NCBI GenBank assembly: GCA_018669975.1
Contig: JABHSK010000009.1
Span: forward strand, 1-51,126
Direction: 5' to 3'
Source: Candidatus Parcubacteria bacterium
Lineage (GTDB): Bacteria; Patescibacteriota; Patescibacteriia; UBA1558; GWA2-36-10
DNA length: 51,126 nt
Below the pieces are notes generated by a model. The model searched no databases. It was not told the origin of the DNA and saw only the letters and a list, made by a program, of their open reading frames with translations. The position numbers were made by a program, and so were the translations under genes. Below, piece by piece: positions 1 to 8,017 of the stretch. Numbering within the stretch: position 1 is the stretch's first letter; each line of letters starts with the position of its first letter.

Positions 1-590
1 CTGTCGCTGACTCGGCTTGGGTTGGGCCTAATGCCAGAGTATTTGGTCGTGCCATAGTGCGTGACAATACCACGGTATGCGGTCATGCCATGGTATGCGG
101 TCATGCCATAGTGCGTGACAATGCCACGGTAGAAGGCACCTCTCGCGTCTATGATTATGCTGTCATCTGTGATGACGCTAAAATCAAAGGGGCAAGCAGG
201 GTTTACGAGCATGCAATTGCATGTGAGTATGCCTCTATGTGTGGGGGGGAGCTCTGCGGAAACTTCATCTCTTTTGAGGAGTGTGATATTGGATATCACA
301 CTCACGATGAATTCCGCATAGATTTTCACCGTCATCCCAATGGCGGTGGCCTGGTAGCTGAAACTGCCAGTGTTCACCCTGATGCTTATATTGAATCGGG
401 TGCTATAATTTTTGATCATACAAAAATTGATAGCAATGCCCGCATTCGTAAAGGCACAAAAATCTTTGGAAAGAAGGTGATATATATACGTCCTACACAT
501 AGAACTAGGAAACCCTCTCGTAAAAGCGCTCGAAAAGAAGCGCGAAAGGAGGCTATTAGAAAAAGACATGAAAGTCTATTTGGCTGGTAA
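1..590 (+). CDS. Hexapeptide-repeat (left-handed beta-helix) protein, 5' end missing
   Basis: The reading frame is open to the window edge (codons from base 3), so the gene starts outside; the GTG at 57 is only an internal codon. The protein is a run of hexapeptide-like repeats with V/I and A every six residues (for example VRDNATVEGTSRVYDYAVI), as in bacterial acyl/nucleotidyl-transferase beta-helices, then a more irregular central part and a second short helix (VHPDAYIESGAIIFDHTKI). The C-terminus is a basic tail rich in K and R. No catalytic motif can be assigned. Part of the repeat region is duplicated exactly at DNA level. The gene is GC-richer than most neighbours and is followed by an intrinsic terminator at 601-633. 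The structural class is fairly sure; the function is unknown. Confidence 0.7.
   Translation, partial: VADSAWVGPNARVFGRAIVRDNTTVCGHAMVCGHAIVRDNATVEGTSRVYDYAVICDDAKIKGASRVYEHAIACEYASMCGGELCGNFISFEECDIGYHTHDEFRIDFHRHPNGGGLVAETASVHPDAYIESGAIIFDHTKIDSNARIRKGTKIFGKKVIYIRPTHRTRKPSRKSARKEARKEAIRKRHESLFGW
53..131 (+). repeat. Exact tandem duplication inside the hexapeptide-repeat gene
   Basis: An 18-base unit occurs twice back to back at 74-91 and 92-109, encoding one six-residue rung each time. The flanking block at 51-76 is repeated with one mismatch at 105-130. The duplications are in frame and add whole beta-helix rungs. Confidence 0.85.
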
Positions 591-600
591 TAAGTTTTTA

Positions 601-633
601 GAGGATTTCTTCAAAAAATCCTCTACTTTTTCC
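601..633 (+). terminator. Intrinsic terminator after the hexapeptide-repeat gene
   Basis: Stem GAGGATTT (601-608) pairs with AAATCCTC (616-623) around a 7-base loop, followed by a T-rich tract. Confidence 0.65.
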
Positions 634-697
634 AGCTCATCACATTCAGTGGTGGTATGGAATAGAGTAAAAAAGTTCTTTAATAAAGGAGAGTATA

Positions 698-1354
698 ATG
701 CAATTCGAAGAATTAAGAAAAAAAATCGGTTTTGGATTAGCCGCGATTGTTCATTGGTCCGAGTTGAGCCAAAATCAAGAATTTATTTCTGGCTTAAACT
801 TAACGGAATGGCAAGCAATCTGGAACCAAATTTGCGCTAACCCTGAAATCGACATTGATAAGCGGTCCTTTCTGCAAAAAATAGCCAGCGTGGCTAATAC
901 TTTAGACCTGTGGCTATTTCTATGCGTCAAAACCCCTCCTGATTGTATTGAAATCGAAAGGCAAGCCTGCCAGGAAATGTCCAAATTTTCCGCAACTTTT
1001 GAAGTATGGTCTGGAATATACGAAAAGTATAAAAATAGCCATAAACTTCGTAGTATATCTCCAATAGCTATTCAAAAAATGTCTGAATTAGCTAAGACTT
1101 TTGACCAAGGATTAAAGATCTATCAAGTAGCTGGAGCTCTGGCTGTTATGCCAGCGATGGGAGGTTATCTGACATTCACTGGAGTTGTAGCTGAAAACAC
1201 CGTCAGGATACAAAAACTAGGTACCACAATAATGGCTGAACAAGCCAAGACTGCTAGCCAATGGGACAAACTCTTCCGTTGTACTCTCTGTGATGAGGAG
1301 CTGAGAAATTTGGCCAAAAAAAATAGAGACCAACTTCGCTATCTTGGATCCTAA
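698..1354 (+). CDS. Unknown protein, 218 aa
   Basis: I do not recognise the family. ATG at 698 is preceded by a good Shine-Dalgarno (AAAGGAG, 9 bases upstream), which fixes the start. The protein is predicted mostly helical, with a moderately hydrophobic stretch around residues 140-165 (VAGALAVMPAMGGYLTFTGV) that could be one membrane segment or a buried helix. There is no signal peptide and no recognisable catalytic motif. A C-terminal CTLCDEEL pair of cysteines is present but no second pair, so a zinc site is not supported. It sits alone between terminators at 601-633 and 1361-1396, so it is probably monocistronic. Confidence 0.6.
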   Translation: MQFEELRKKIGFGLAAIVHWSELSQNQEFISGLNLTEWQAIWNQICANPEIDIDKRSFLQKIASVANTLDLWLFLCVKTPPDCIEIERQACQEMSKFSATFEVWSGIYEKYKNSHKLRSISPIAIQKMSELAKTFDQGLKIYQVAGALAVMPAMGGYLTFTGVVAENTVRIQKLGTTIMAEQAKTASQWDKLFRCTLCDEELRNLAKKNRDQLRYLGS

Positions 1355-1360
1355 ATACAA

Positions 1361-1396
1361 AAGCGGGCTGACTTCAGTCACCCGCTTCTTTTTTTA
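1361..1396. terminator. Bidirectional intrinsic terminator
   Basis: AAGCGGG-C-TGAC / TTCA loop / GTCA-CCCGCTT hairpin with one bulged C, followed by a T run on the + strand and a T-rich run on the - strand. It separates the convergent genes ending at 1354 and 1407. Confidence 0.8.
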
Positions 1397-1406
1397 TTAT
1401 AAAAAT

Positions 1407-2204
1407 TTATAATAATGTATTTTGCCAAGAATCCATCTTACCAGAGGTCTTGGCCTTTTTTATTCTATCAACATCAAACATCCTTAAAGCTTGCCTGAGA
1501 TGACAATAAGCCTTAACTTTATTTCCATTAATTCTTTGCACATCAATCTTGCGGCTGGTAGTGTCACCCTTTTCATCTATATATTCAACCTCCAGTTGCT
1601 CGCCATTAGTTAGGGCATCGTGAACTCTTTGTTCAATGGTACGGTTATTACTATTACCCCAACGAACTATAATTTTTTCTTTACGTCCAGCATTTTGATA
1701 CCAAATATGCCCGTGCTCTTTACCATATTCATAAACTTCTTTGGTAACCTTAACATCATCTAGACAATATCTAGTTAAATTCTCCCAATCATTATTTCTA
1801 TGATAGACAATAGCGTCTAAACCAGAACCAGATTTTCCATAACCTAAAGTGCTCTGGGCTACGCTTTCTAACTTGAGCCTATGACCTAGAGCATGTACAA
1901 TCTCTTCTAAAATATCTAAGTGACCTACGGTAGATAAATCAAATTCATCATAATATGGTTGCAAAACTGGAAAATCAAAGCTCTTGCTATTAAAACCAAT
2001 CACTTCTTCAGCATTTTTTAAAATATCTAAAAGCCCAGCAAACTCTTCTTCTCTAAAGGCCCTATATTGGTCACGATTATAAGAATAAATTCCAACCAAA
2101 GAAACACCTAATAGGTGCTTATTGTGATGACCACCTACTTCATCAAAAGTTTTTAGTGTCTCCAAGTCTAATACAATTTTATCTTTTTTTTCTTCTTTGT
2201 CCAT
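1407..2204 (-). CDS. DEDDy-type 3'-5' exonuclease domain fused to a WYL domain
   Basis: Residues 8-165 form an RNase H-like exonuclease domain. The acidic residues expected of the DEDDy family are visible: D13 and E15 (VLDLET), N72/D77 (GFNSKSFDFPVL) and Y146xxxD150 (YCLDDVKV). Residues about 190-250 resemble a WYL domain (IEQRVHDALTNGEQLEVEY ... KAYCHLRQALRMFDVDRI), a small Sm-like fold that binds ligands or nucleic acids in bacterial regulators. The ATG at 2204 lies only 7 bases after a TATAAT box (2212-2217), so the mRNA is probably leaderless. The UvrD-family helicase lies just upstream on the same strand, which suggests a shared DNA repair role. Substrate (DNA or RNA) cannot be told. Confidence 0.75.
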   Translation of the reverse strand: MDKEEKKDKIVLDLETLKTFDEVGGHHNKHLLGVSLVGIYSYNRDQYRAFREEEFAGLLDILKNAEEVIGFNSKSFDFPVLQPYYDEFDLSTVGHLDILEEIVHALGHRLKLESVAQSTLGYGKSGSGLDAIVYHRNNDWENLTRYCLDDVKVTKEVYEYGKEHGHIWYQNAGRKEKIIVRWGNSNNRTIEQRVHDALTNGEQLEVEYIDEKGDTTSRKIDVQRINGNKVKAYCHLRQALRMFDVDRIKKAKTSGKMDSWQNTLL

Positions 2205-2233
2205 GGATAGTATTATAACAAATTTATAAAAAA

Positions 2234-4249
2234 TTACCAGTTATCTACACTGGGCAAAAAGCCATCACCATCATCATTGTCTTGACAGTCAAGATCACTG
2301 ACATATGACACACCATCACTAGAGGCATAGCTAGTTGTTTTAGATAATTGATTATGATTAAGCAAATTACCATCTACTTCTCCAATAAATGGTGATGGAC
2401 TCATACTTTTGTAACCATCGAAACGATAAACTGCCAAAGGATAAGTTAAATATAAATAACGACAGGCCCTGGTAATGGCTACATAAAACAAACGACGCTC
2501 CTCCTCTATCTCTTCGGCAAAAGGATGTGGAAATGCACTATCTGTCATATTAATAACAAAAACAGCTGCCCACTCTAAACCTTTGGCTTGATGGACTGTA
2601 CTGAGAATCACAGATTCTCTATTTTCTTTCTTAGCCTGACTAGCACTATAACCTTCTTGTAAACTTATTTCACTTAGGAAATCTTCTAATATATCATAAT
2701 CAATCGCAAAGATAGCTAGCTGATCTAAGTCATCCTGACGTTGATGATAATCAGGAAATTTTTCCATTAGATAGCTACTGTATTGTTCAATTACTAAATG
2801 TATCAACTGACTAACATCCTTATCTCTCTGTTTAACCAATTTATCAATCAAAGAGCTAATACGGCTCCAGCTCTGTCCAGCTTTTGCAGCTAAATTTAAT
2901 TTTAATTCCATTAATTCCGAAATGTCATCAAGGCTAGCCAGCTGTTGATATATCAACTTGGCTGTGACTGGACCAACACCTTCATAGAGTTGTAAAATTC
3001 TCATCCAAGACACCTCATCACGATGATTACCCAATACTTTGAGCCATGACAAAACATCTTTAACATGAGCTCTTTCGAAAAATCTCAAGCCGCCCCTCAT
3101 TTCATAATCAATACCACGTCTATTGAGTTCCATTTCTAAAGTCTGCGCATAATGAGACGCTCTAAATAACACAGCTATACTACTTGGTCTAACCTCTCTA
3201 CCCAATAACTGTTGTATCTTGTCGGCTATAAACCATGCTTCTTCCTTATTGCTGCGTAAAGCAACCAATTCTGGGCGCACATGACTGTCATTGATAGCTG
3301 ATAATTCTTTAGAAAATTGATTTTGATTAACAGCAATAACCTGGTTGGCTAAATCTAAAATTTCTGGAGTAGAGCGATAGTTGGTTTCCAGTTTATGAGT
3401 TTTACAATTTTTAAAATTTTTAGGAAAATCTAAAATGTTTTTAATATTTGCTGCCCGAAAAGAATAAATACTCTGCGCATCATCACCAACCACCAAAATA
3501 TTCTGGTGCAGTTTGGCTAAATTAAAAATAATCTCTGCCTGAATAATATTAGTATCCTGATATTCATCTACTAAAATATAGTCCCATTTTTTAGCTAGGG
3601 TTTCTCCAGCCCTAGCATCTTGAGTTAGCTTTTTCCAATACAAAAGTAAATCATCAAAGTCCAGAAGTTTAGCCACTTGTTTGCGACGTTGGTATTCCTT
3701 GGTTATTTTTTCAAAAATATCTAAAAACGGAACCCATTCCGGAAACTTGGTTTCTAAACTAGCCTCAATGCTAATTTTAGAATTATTAGCAAAACTAATT
3801 GTTTCTCTAAAAATAGCCGGTGATGGTTTACGTTTTTCAGATAACCCCTTTAGAAACTCCTTGCTAATCAATTTAAGTAAGGTATCCGTATCAGCAGTGT
3901 CCATAATAGTGAAATCTGACTCTAGACCAATATGTTTTCCATATATTCTCAACAGTCTATTGGCCACTGAATGGAAAGTACCACCCCATAGAGAAAACTT
4001 CTCCTTGGGCGCAACTCCTAAAATAGCTTTAGCCCTGACCATCATTTCGTTGGCCGCTTTATTAGTAAAAGTCAACAATAATATTTTCTCCGGTTTAACA
4101 CCTTGCGATATCAACCAAGCTACCCGATAAACCAGGGTTCTGGTTTTACCTGAGCCAGCACCAGCCAAAACTAAATGAGGCCCGTCACCGGCAGTGACGA
4201 CCTCGTATTGCTGTTGATTAAGTTCATTTTTGAAATTGGGTTGAATCAT
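2234..4249 (-). CDS. UvrD/PcrA/Rep-family ATP-dependent 3'-5' DNA helicase
   Basis: All superfamily 1A helicase motifs are visible: Walker A GAGSGKT (residues 30-36), motif II DEYQDTN, motif III QSIYSFRAA, motif IV ETNYRST, motif V LSTVHQAKGLEWAAVFV and motif VI EERRLFYVAITRA. At 671 aa it is close to the usual UvrD/PcrA length, with an acidic C-terminal tail. I use the ATG at 4249 (MIQPNFKNELN) because a longer frame from 4321 would begin inside the neighbour's terminator. TATAAT at 4260-4265, 10 bases before the ATG, points to a very short leader. It probably works in nucleotide excision repair or replication-fork rescue. UvrD, PcrA and Rep cannot be separated here. Confidence 0.93.
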   Translation of the reverse strand: MIQPNFKNELNQQQYEVVTAGDGPHLVLAGAGSGKTRTLVYRVAWLISQGVKPEKILLLTFTNKAANEMMVRAKAILGVAPKEKFSLWGGTFHSVANRLLRIYGKHIGLESDFTIMDTADTDTLLKLISKEFLKGLSEKRKPSPAIFRETISFANNSKISIEASLETKFPEWVPFLDIFEKITKEYQRRKQVAKLLDFDDLLLYWKKLTQDARAGETLAKKWDYILVDEYQDTNIIQAEIIFNLAKLHQNILVVGDDAQSIYSFRAANIKNILDFPKNFKNCKTHKLETNYRSTPEILDLANQVIAVNQNQFSKELSAINDSHVRPELVALRSNKEEAWFIADKIQQLLGREVRPSSIAVLFRASHYAQTLEMELNRRGIDYEMRGGLRFFERAHVKDVLSWLKVLGNHRDEVSWMRILQLYEGVGPVTAKLIYQQLASLDDISELMELKLNLAAKAGQSWSRISSLIDKLVKQRDKDVSQLIHLVIEQYSSYLMEKFPDYHQRQDDLDQLAIFAIDYDILEDFLSEISLQEGYSASQAKKENRESVILSTVHQAKGLEWAAVFVINMTDSAFPHPFAEEIEEERRLFYVAITRACRYLYLTYPLAVYRFDGYKSMSPSPFIGEVDGNLLNHNQLSKTTSYASSDGVSYVSDLDCQDNDDGDGFLPSVDNW

Positions 4250-4286
4250 AGGTAGACATATTATAATACAAACTTGGAAATAGGTA

Positions 4287-4318
4287 AAATAAAAATCCCG
4301 CATCCTAAGATACGGGAT
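4287..4318 (-). terminator. Intrinsic terminator of the DHH-motif gene
   Basis: On the - strand an ATCCCG/CGGGAT stem (about 10 bp with one mismatch, loop TTAG, 4295-4318) is followed by TTTTTATTTT. Confidence 0.8.
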
Positions 4319-4330
4319 CAATGTCTAGCT

Positions 4331-5287
4331 CTAAGCCAGCACATCATTGATGATAACGTCGCGGATTTCCTCCCAAGTCAGAATACTGCCCGATGCTCGA
4401 GCTGAGCCTCCGATTAGGTCAGAACCTCCCCAACGATCTGTTTCGGGCATTTCCTCGCCACGCTTAGCTTCCTCGGCCTTGTTGAGAGCCGCCAAAATAT
4501 CGGTAACCGGGAAGGGAATATACTGCGAGCGGCGTCCAACCACATAAACAATCCGACCGTCATCACGACGAGCCACAATACTAACAAAGGCATTCATGCC
4601 CTTGCTATAAAGATGGTAGCGAGCATCGTTGCCGCCAATCTCATCGACGATCTTGAAGATCGAATGATCGAATAAAGTCTCATGACGAGTATCCAAGTCG
4701 ACCTCGCCAGCCTCACCCATCATGGCCTTGGTTAGGCGAACCATGACCGCATCCAAATTATCAAGCATTACCTGCTCGTCAGCATTGGCCAACTGGCCAG
4801 ACTTACGCAGATTGGTGTAGGGCTCGAAAATCCAACAATACTGACGGACGTACTCTTCCTTGAGGTTAATCGGGAAAGCACCACCGGTGATGTCCCACTT
4901 GTCCGATAAATCTAAAACACGACTGATAGCCGGTACACTCTGTGTACCCTCGAAAAGCTTATAGTTCATGAGTAGCCAAACGGCCAAGACAGTATCCTGA
5001 TCGGTATCGTTAATATAGATGTGAGCATGAGCCCTACCATCTTCTCGGAACGATTCCATCAGACCACCCTTGATGGCCATAAAGACCTGCTTAGCAGTAC
5101 TCATAGTGGCTTCTCGAACCACATTACCATGATGATCAAAATTGATGTGCAGACTATGCTCATCAAAACAAGGACCACCGTTAACCACACCATCCAGAGC
5201 AATGGAATTATTCGGCGTATTTGCCAAAAATTCCTCCCAGGTCATGGTTTGACGGGGTAATACGTGAATCTCAAATGTAGGCTTCAT
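4331..5287 (-). CDS. DHH-motif protein of unknown function, 318 aa
   Basis: The protein carries NFDHHG (D51-H52-H53) followed by R58 and an ATMSTAKQ segment, then NDTDQDTVLAVWLL around residues 93-106 and a glycine-rich C-terminal stretch (GGSDLIGGSARASGS). These recall metal ligands and the glycine-rich loop of DHH/DHHA1 phosphoesterases, but the motif order differs from canonical DHH proteins, where an aspartate motif precedes DHH. I therefore call it DHH-like only. The start has a strong AAAGGAG site, and a consensus promoter lies at 5359-5386. The gene is GC-richer than its neighbours and is monocistronic. A metal-dependent phosphohydrolase is an inference, not shown. Confidence 0.55.
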   Translation of the reverse strand: MKPTFEIHVLPRQTMTWEEFLANTPNNSIALDGVVNGGPCFDEHSLHINFDHHGNVVREATMSTAKQVFMAIKGGLMESFREDGRAHAHIYINDTDQDTVLAVWLLMNYKLFEGTQSVPAISRVLDLSDKWDITGGAFPINLKEEYVRQYCWIFEPYTNLRKSGQLANADEQVMLDNLDAVMVRLTKAMMGEAGEVDLDTRHETLFDHSIFKIVDEIGGNDARYHLYSKGMNAFVSIVARRDDGRIVYVVGRRSQYIPFPVTDILAALNKAEEAKRGEEMPETDRWGGSDLIGGSARASGSILTWEEIRDVIINDVLA

Positions 5288-5358
5288 AGCACTTTTCTCC
5301 TTTGTTGATTGAGGTGCCGAAACTACTGATTTAAAAAATATAATGTACTCAATGTGCC

Positions 5359-5386
5359 ATTATAGTCCTAAATGATTTTTTGTCAA
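5359..5386 (-). promoter_or_regulatory. Consensus sigma70-type promoter of the DHH-motif gene
   Basis: TTGACA (5381-5386) and TATAAT (5359-5364) on the - strand are separated by 16 bases, about 70 bases upstream of the ATG at 5287. Confidence 0.8.
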
Positions 5387-5420
5387 TATACTACTTGCAA
5401 GCCTGTTTTTCTTGCTCAAA

Positions 5421-5453
5421 TAAAAAACCAGACTCTCTCGATAAAGAGTCTGG
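5421..5453 (-). terminator. Intrinsic terminator of the major pilin gene
   Basis: CCAGACTCT / AGAGTCTGG stem (5428-5436 with 5445-5453) followed on the - strand by TTTTTTATTTG. Confidence 0.85.
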
Positions 5454-5460
5454 CTAAAGC

Positions 5461-5892
5461 CTAAGAAGAACGTTTCGGTATTTTATTCAAAGTGATAGTT
5501 TTAACAGCGTCAACACCACGAGCAGTAATGACATAGTCAACGGCCACGCCATTTCGGCAGATCACTTCGATTCCCACTTGCCCCTCTACAGCGGCTGTAG
5601 CACCAAATAATGGCTCAGTGCGCTCTCCGGTAAACGGATTTTTCAGAAGCTCTTTTCCAGGCAAGAAAGGAAGGAGGTCCTCCTTCTTATCTGAATAAAC
5701 ACCATCATTTTTATCCGCATAAGCTTCGGCTGCCTGCTGCACTGTGCGTGCAACACCCTTAGTCTTGGCTTCCTTGGCTCGATCTTGCATACTAATAAAA
5801 TTTGGAATTGCAATCGCTGCTAGCATCCCGATAATCACAACTACAATCATTAATTCTATTAATGTGAATCCGCCTCTTGGCTTACCTGACAT
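5461..5892 (-). CDS. pilA: Type IV major pilin-like protein (prepilin)
   Basis: The true start is the ATG at 5892, which has a strong GGAGGA site; a longer frame upstream lacks one. The 143-aa product begins with a short basic leader MSGKPRGG, cleaved before FTLIELMIVVVIIGMLAAIAIPNF, the hallmark of class III prepilin peptidase substrates: Phe+1, Glu+5 and a hydrophobic alpha1 helix. A small globular C-terminal domain follows; it has one cysteine and so no disulfide pair. The gene stands alone, with its own near-consensus promoter, a leader hairpin at 5917-5933 and a terminator, which fits a highly expressed major pilin separate from the minor prepilin operon at 39-45 kb. Assignment as the major subunit is an inference. 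Confidence 0.88.
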   Translation of the reverse strand: MSGKPRGGFTLIELMIVVVIIGMLAAIAIPNFISMQDRAKEAKTKGVARTVQQAAEAYADKNDGVYSDKKEDLLPFLPGKELLKNPFTGERTEPLFGATAAVEGQVGIEVICRNGVAVDYVITARGVDAVKTITLNKIPKRSS

Positions 5893-5916
5893 GCGCTTTC
5901 CTCCAAAGAATGTTAT

Positions 5917-5933
5917 AAGGGGTGTATCCCCTT
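5917..5933 (-). promoter_or_regulatory. 5' UTR hairpin of the pilin gene
   Basis: AAGGGG (- strand) pairs with CCCCTT across a 5-base loop, about 16 bases upstream of the Shine-Dalgarno sequence. It may stabilise the mRNA. Confidence 0.5.
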
Positions 5934-5997
5934 GTGACAGATTACTTAATAACCTCTCTTTCAGGCTTGAGTTTATAAGAACAGAAACTGAAAAAAT

Positions 5998-6026
5998 ACT
6001 ATATAATATCCAATGCACCCTGTCAA
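5998..6026 (-). promoter_or_regulatory. Near-consensus promoter of the pilin gene
   Basis: TTGACA (6021-6026) and TATAGT (5998-6003) on the - strand are separated by 17 bases. Predicted transcription start is near 5991, giving a roughly 100-base leader. Confidence 0.8.
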
Positions 6027-6111
6027 TATAATACACTATCAAGTGTTGCAATTTTATTAGCTTTGTGTTTTAATTTGTCTTGTTATCATTAATTTAAACC
6101 CTGAAGAACAT

Positions 6112-7173
6112 ATGTCATTTTCTCTAGGTATAGTTGGCTTACCAAATGTCGGCAAATCAACACTATTTCAAGCATTGACCAAAAACAAGGTAGAAGCATC
6201 CAACTACCCGTTTTGTACTATTGATCCAAATGTTGGTGTAGTAGCTGTACCGGATGACCGTTTGGATAAACTAACTAAAATGTCCCAATCTGCTAAGACT
6301 ATCCCCACCACGATAGAGTTTGTTGATATTGCTGGATTAGTTAAGGGTGCCTCTGAAGGAGAAGGTTTAGGAAATAAGTTTTTATCACATATCCGAGAAG
6401 TTGACGCTATCGTTCAAGTAATACGATATTTTAATAACGGAGACGTCACCCATGTCCATGGTAAGGTAGATCCTGAATATGATAAACAAATTATCAATTT
6501 AGAATTAATCATGGCCGACCTAGACACTGTCAGCAAACATCTAGATAAAGTAGTCAGTAAAATGAAAGGGCCCTATGATAAAATACTAGATAAGGAAAAG
6601 GTGATTTTAGATAAAGTACGTACCACCTTGGAAGATAATAAAATGGTAAACCAGCTAGAGTTTGATGAAGAAGAGAAGAAAATACTTAAACAGCTCAACC
6701 TACTAACCATTAAACCAATTATTTACCTTTACAACATTGACGAATCTGATGTTAACGAGGATCTTGATCTACCAGAAAATACCATTGCTATCTGTGCCCA
6801 AGTGGAGGCTGAATTAGCCGAATTAGAAGAAACAGAGGTTAAAGAATTTTTGAAAGAGCTGGGCATAGAAAAAGGTGGCTTGGACAGTCTAATTAAAACT
6901 AGCTACAAACTATTAAATCTAATCACCTTTATAACTACTGGTCCAGAAGAAACCAAGGCTTGGACAGTCACTCGTGGCGCTAAGGCCCCACAAGCAGCAG
7001 GTGTTATTCACACTGATTTTGAAAAGGGCTTTATACGAGCCGAGGCAATCAATTGGCAGGAGCTCCTAGATTCTGAATCTTGGAATAATGCTAAAGATAA
7101 AGGATTGATGCGCATGGAAGGAAAAGAGTATATCGTCCAAGACGGAGACACTGTCCATTTTCACTTTAATTAA
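6112..7173 (+). CDS. ychF: Ribosome-associated Obg-like GTPase YchF
   Basis: The 353-aa length matches YchF. The G1 loop GLPNVGKST lies at residues 9-17. The G3 region [20 protein letters not shown] is typical of YchF, and the NIDESD stretch sits where the altered G4 is expected (YchF prefers ATP to GTP). A helical coiled-coil insert and a C-terminal TGS-like domain ([10 protein letters not shown] ... [18 protein letters not shown]) follow. The family binds ribosomes and the 50S surface in a stress-sensitive way. A weak GAAG lies before ATG 6112. The gene is transcribed divergently from the pilin gene and ends with a terminator at 7177. Confidence 0.96.
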   Translation: MSFSLGIVGLPNVGKSTLFQALTKNKVEASNYPFCTIDPNVGVVAVPDDRLDKLTKMSQSAKTIPTTIEFVDIAGLVKGASEGEGLGNKFLSHIREVDAIVQVIRYFNNGDVTHVHGKVDPEYDKQIINLELIMADLDTVSKHLDKVVSKMKGPYDKILDKEKVILDKVRTTLEDNKMVNQLEFDEEEKKILKQLNLLTIKPIIYLYNIDESDVNEDLDLPENTIAICAQVEAELAELEETEVKEFLKELGIEKGGLDSLIKTSYKLLNLITFITTGPEETKAWTVTRGAKAPQAAGVIHTDFEKGFIRAEAINWQELLDSESWNNAKDKGLMRMEGKEYIVQDGDTVHFHFN

Positions 7174-7176
7174 AAT

Positions 7177-7206
7177 AACGCCTAAATCGGCGTTGTTTTG
7201 TTTTTA
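7177..7206 (+). terminator. Intrinsic terminator of ychF
   Basis: AACGCC (7177-7182) pairs with GGCGTT (7189-7194), followed by a T-rich tract. Confidence 0.75.
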
Positions 7207-7255
7207 TAATGAAAAAATGATAGAATTATAACATTGTTTTTGACTTAAAATTATT

Positions 7256-8017
7256 ATGAATTCTAAAAAAGTTATTGCTGTTTTGCCCGCCTACAATGCT
7301 GCCAAAACACTCAAGCTAACACTAGACGATATACCTGCGGGTAGCGTAGATGAAATCATTCTAGTAGACGACGCTAGTAGTGACAATACTGTAGAATTAG
7401 CTAAACAATATGGCTTACATGTTTTTGTTCATGAAAAAAATAAGGGCTATGGTGGTAATCAAAAAACCTGCTATAAAAAAGCTTTAGAAATGGGTGCTGA
7501 TATAGCCATTATGATTCACCCAGATCATCAATATAATCCAAAATTAGTACCACAAATGCTAGCACCACTACTAAATGAAGAATGTGACGCTGTTTTTGGC
7601 TCTCGCATGATACACAAACGAGACGCTTTAGAAGGTGGTATGCCAAAATATAAATTTGTAGCTAACATAATACTAACCAAAATAGAAAATTTTATCTTGG
7701 GACTAACACTAGCTGAATACCATTCTGGCTTTAGAGCATACTCTAAAAAAGCATTGTCAATGCTACCACTACAAGAAAACTCGGATGATTTCGTTTTTGA
7801 CACAGAAATCATTGCTCAACTAGCAATCAATAAATTTAAAATCAAAGAAATACCCATTAATACAAAATATTTCAAAGATGCTTCAAATATAAGCCTAAAA
7901 CGTAGTACGGAATATGGTCTGGGAATTTTAAAAACAATGGTTAAATATAAACTCCACCAATGGGGCATAAAAAAGATAAAGCAATTATCTTCGGTAAATA
8001 ACCCTGCTAATGAGTAA
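7256..8017 (+). CDS. Family 2 glycosyltransferase, polyprenyl-phosphate sugar synthase type
   Basis: A GT-A fold enzyme of 253 aa: N-terminal VIAVLPAYNAAKTL, the nucleotide-binding EIILVDDASSDNT (residues 33-45) and HPDHQYNP (88-95) in place of the DXD metal motif, followed by FGSRM. This resembles DPM1-like GT2 enzymes that move a sugar from a nucleotide donor onto a polyprenyl phosphate. There are no membrane segments, so it acts at the inner face of the membrane. Its stop overlaps the start of the next gene by 8 bases, and the two following GT-C genes are the expected users of a lipid-linked sugar. No Shine-Dalgarno is visible. The sugar identity is unknown. Confidence 0.85.
   Translation: MNSKKVIAVLPAYNAAKTLKLTLDDIPAGSVDEIILVDDASSDNTVELAKQYGLHVFVHEKNKGYGGNQKTCYKKALEMGADIAIMIHPDHQYNPKLVPQMLAPLLNEECDAVFGSRMIHKRDALEGGMPKYKFVANIILTKIENFILGLTLAEYHSGFRAYSKKALSMLPLQENSDDFVFDTEIIAQLAINKFKIKEIPINTKYFKDASNISLKRSTEYGLGILKTMVKYKLHQWGIKKIKQLSSVNNPANE

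Noticed and set aside
568-840. 90-codon frame overlapping the hexapeptide gene end and the 698 gene
   Set aside because: It crosses a terminator and overlaps a gene with a good ribosome-binding site; composition looks like a shadow.
4250-4321. Upstream extension of the UvrD-like gene to 4321
   Set aside because: It would place the start inside the neighbour's terminator hairpin, and TATAAT sits just before the shorter start at 4249.
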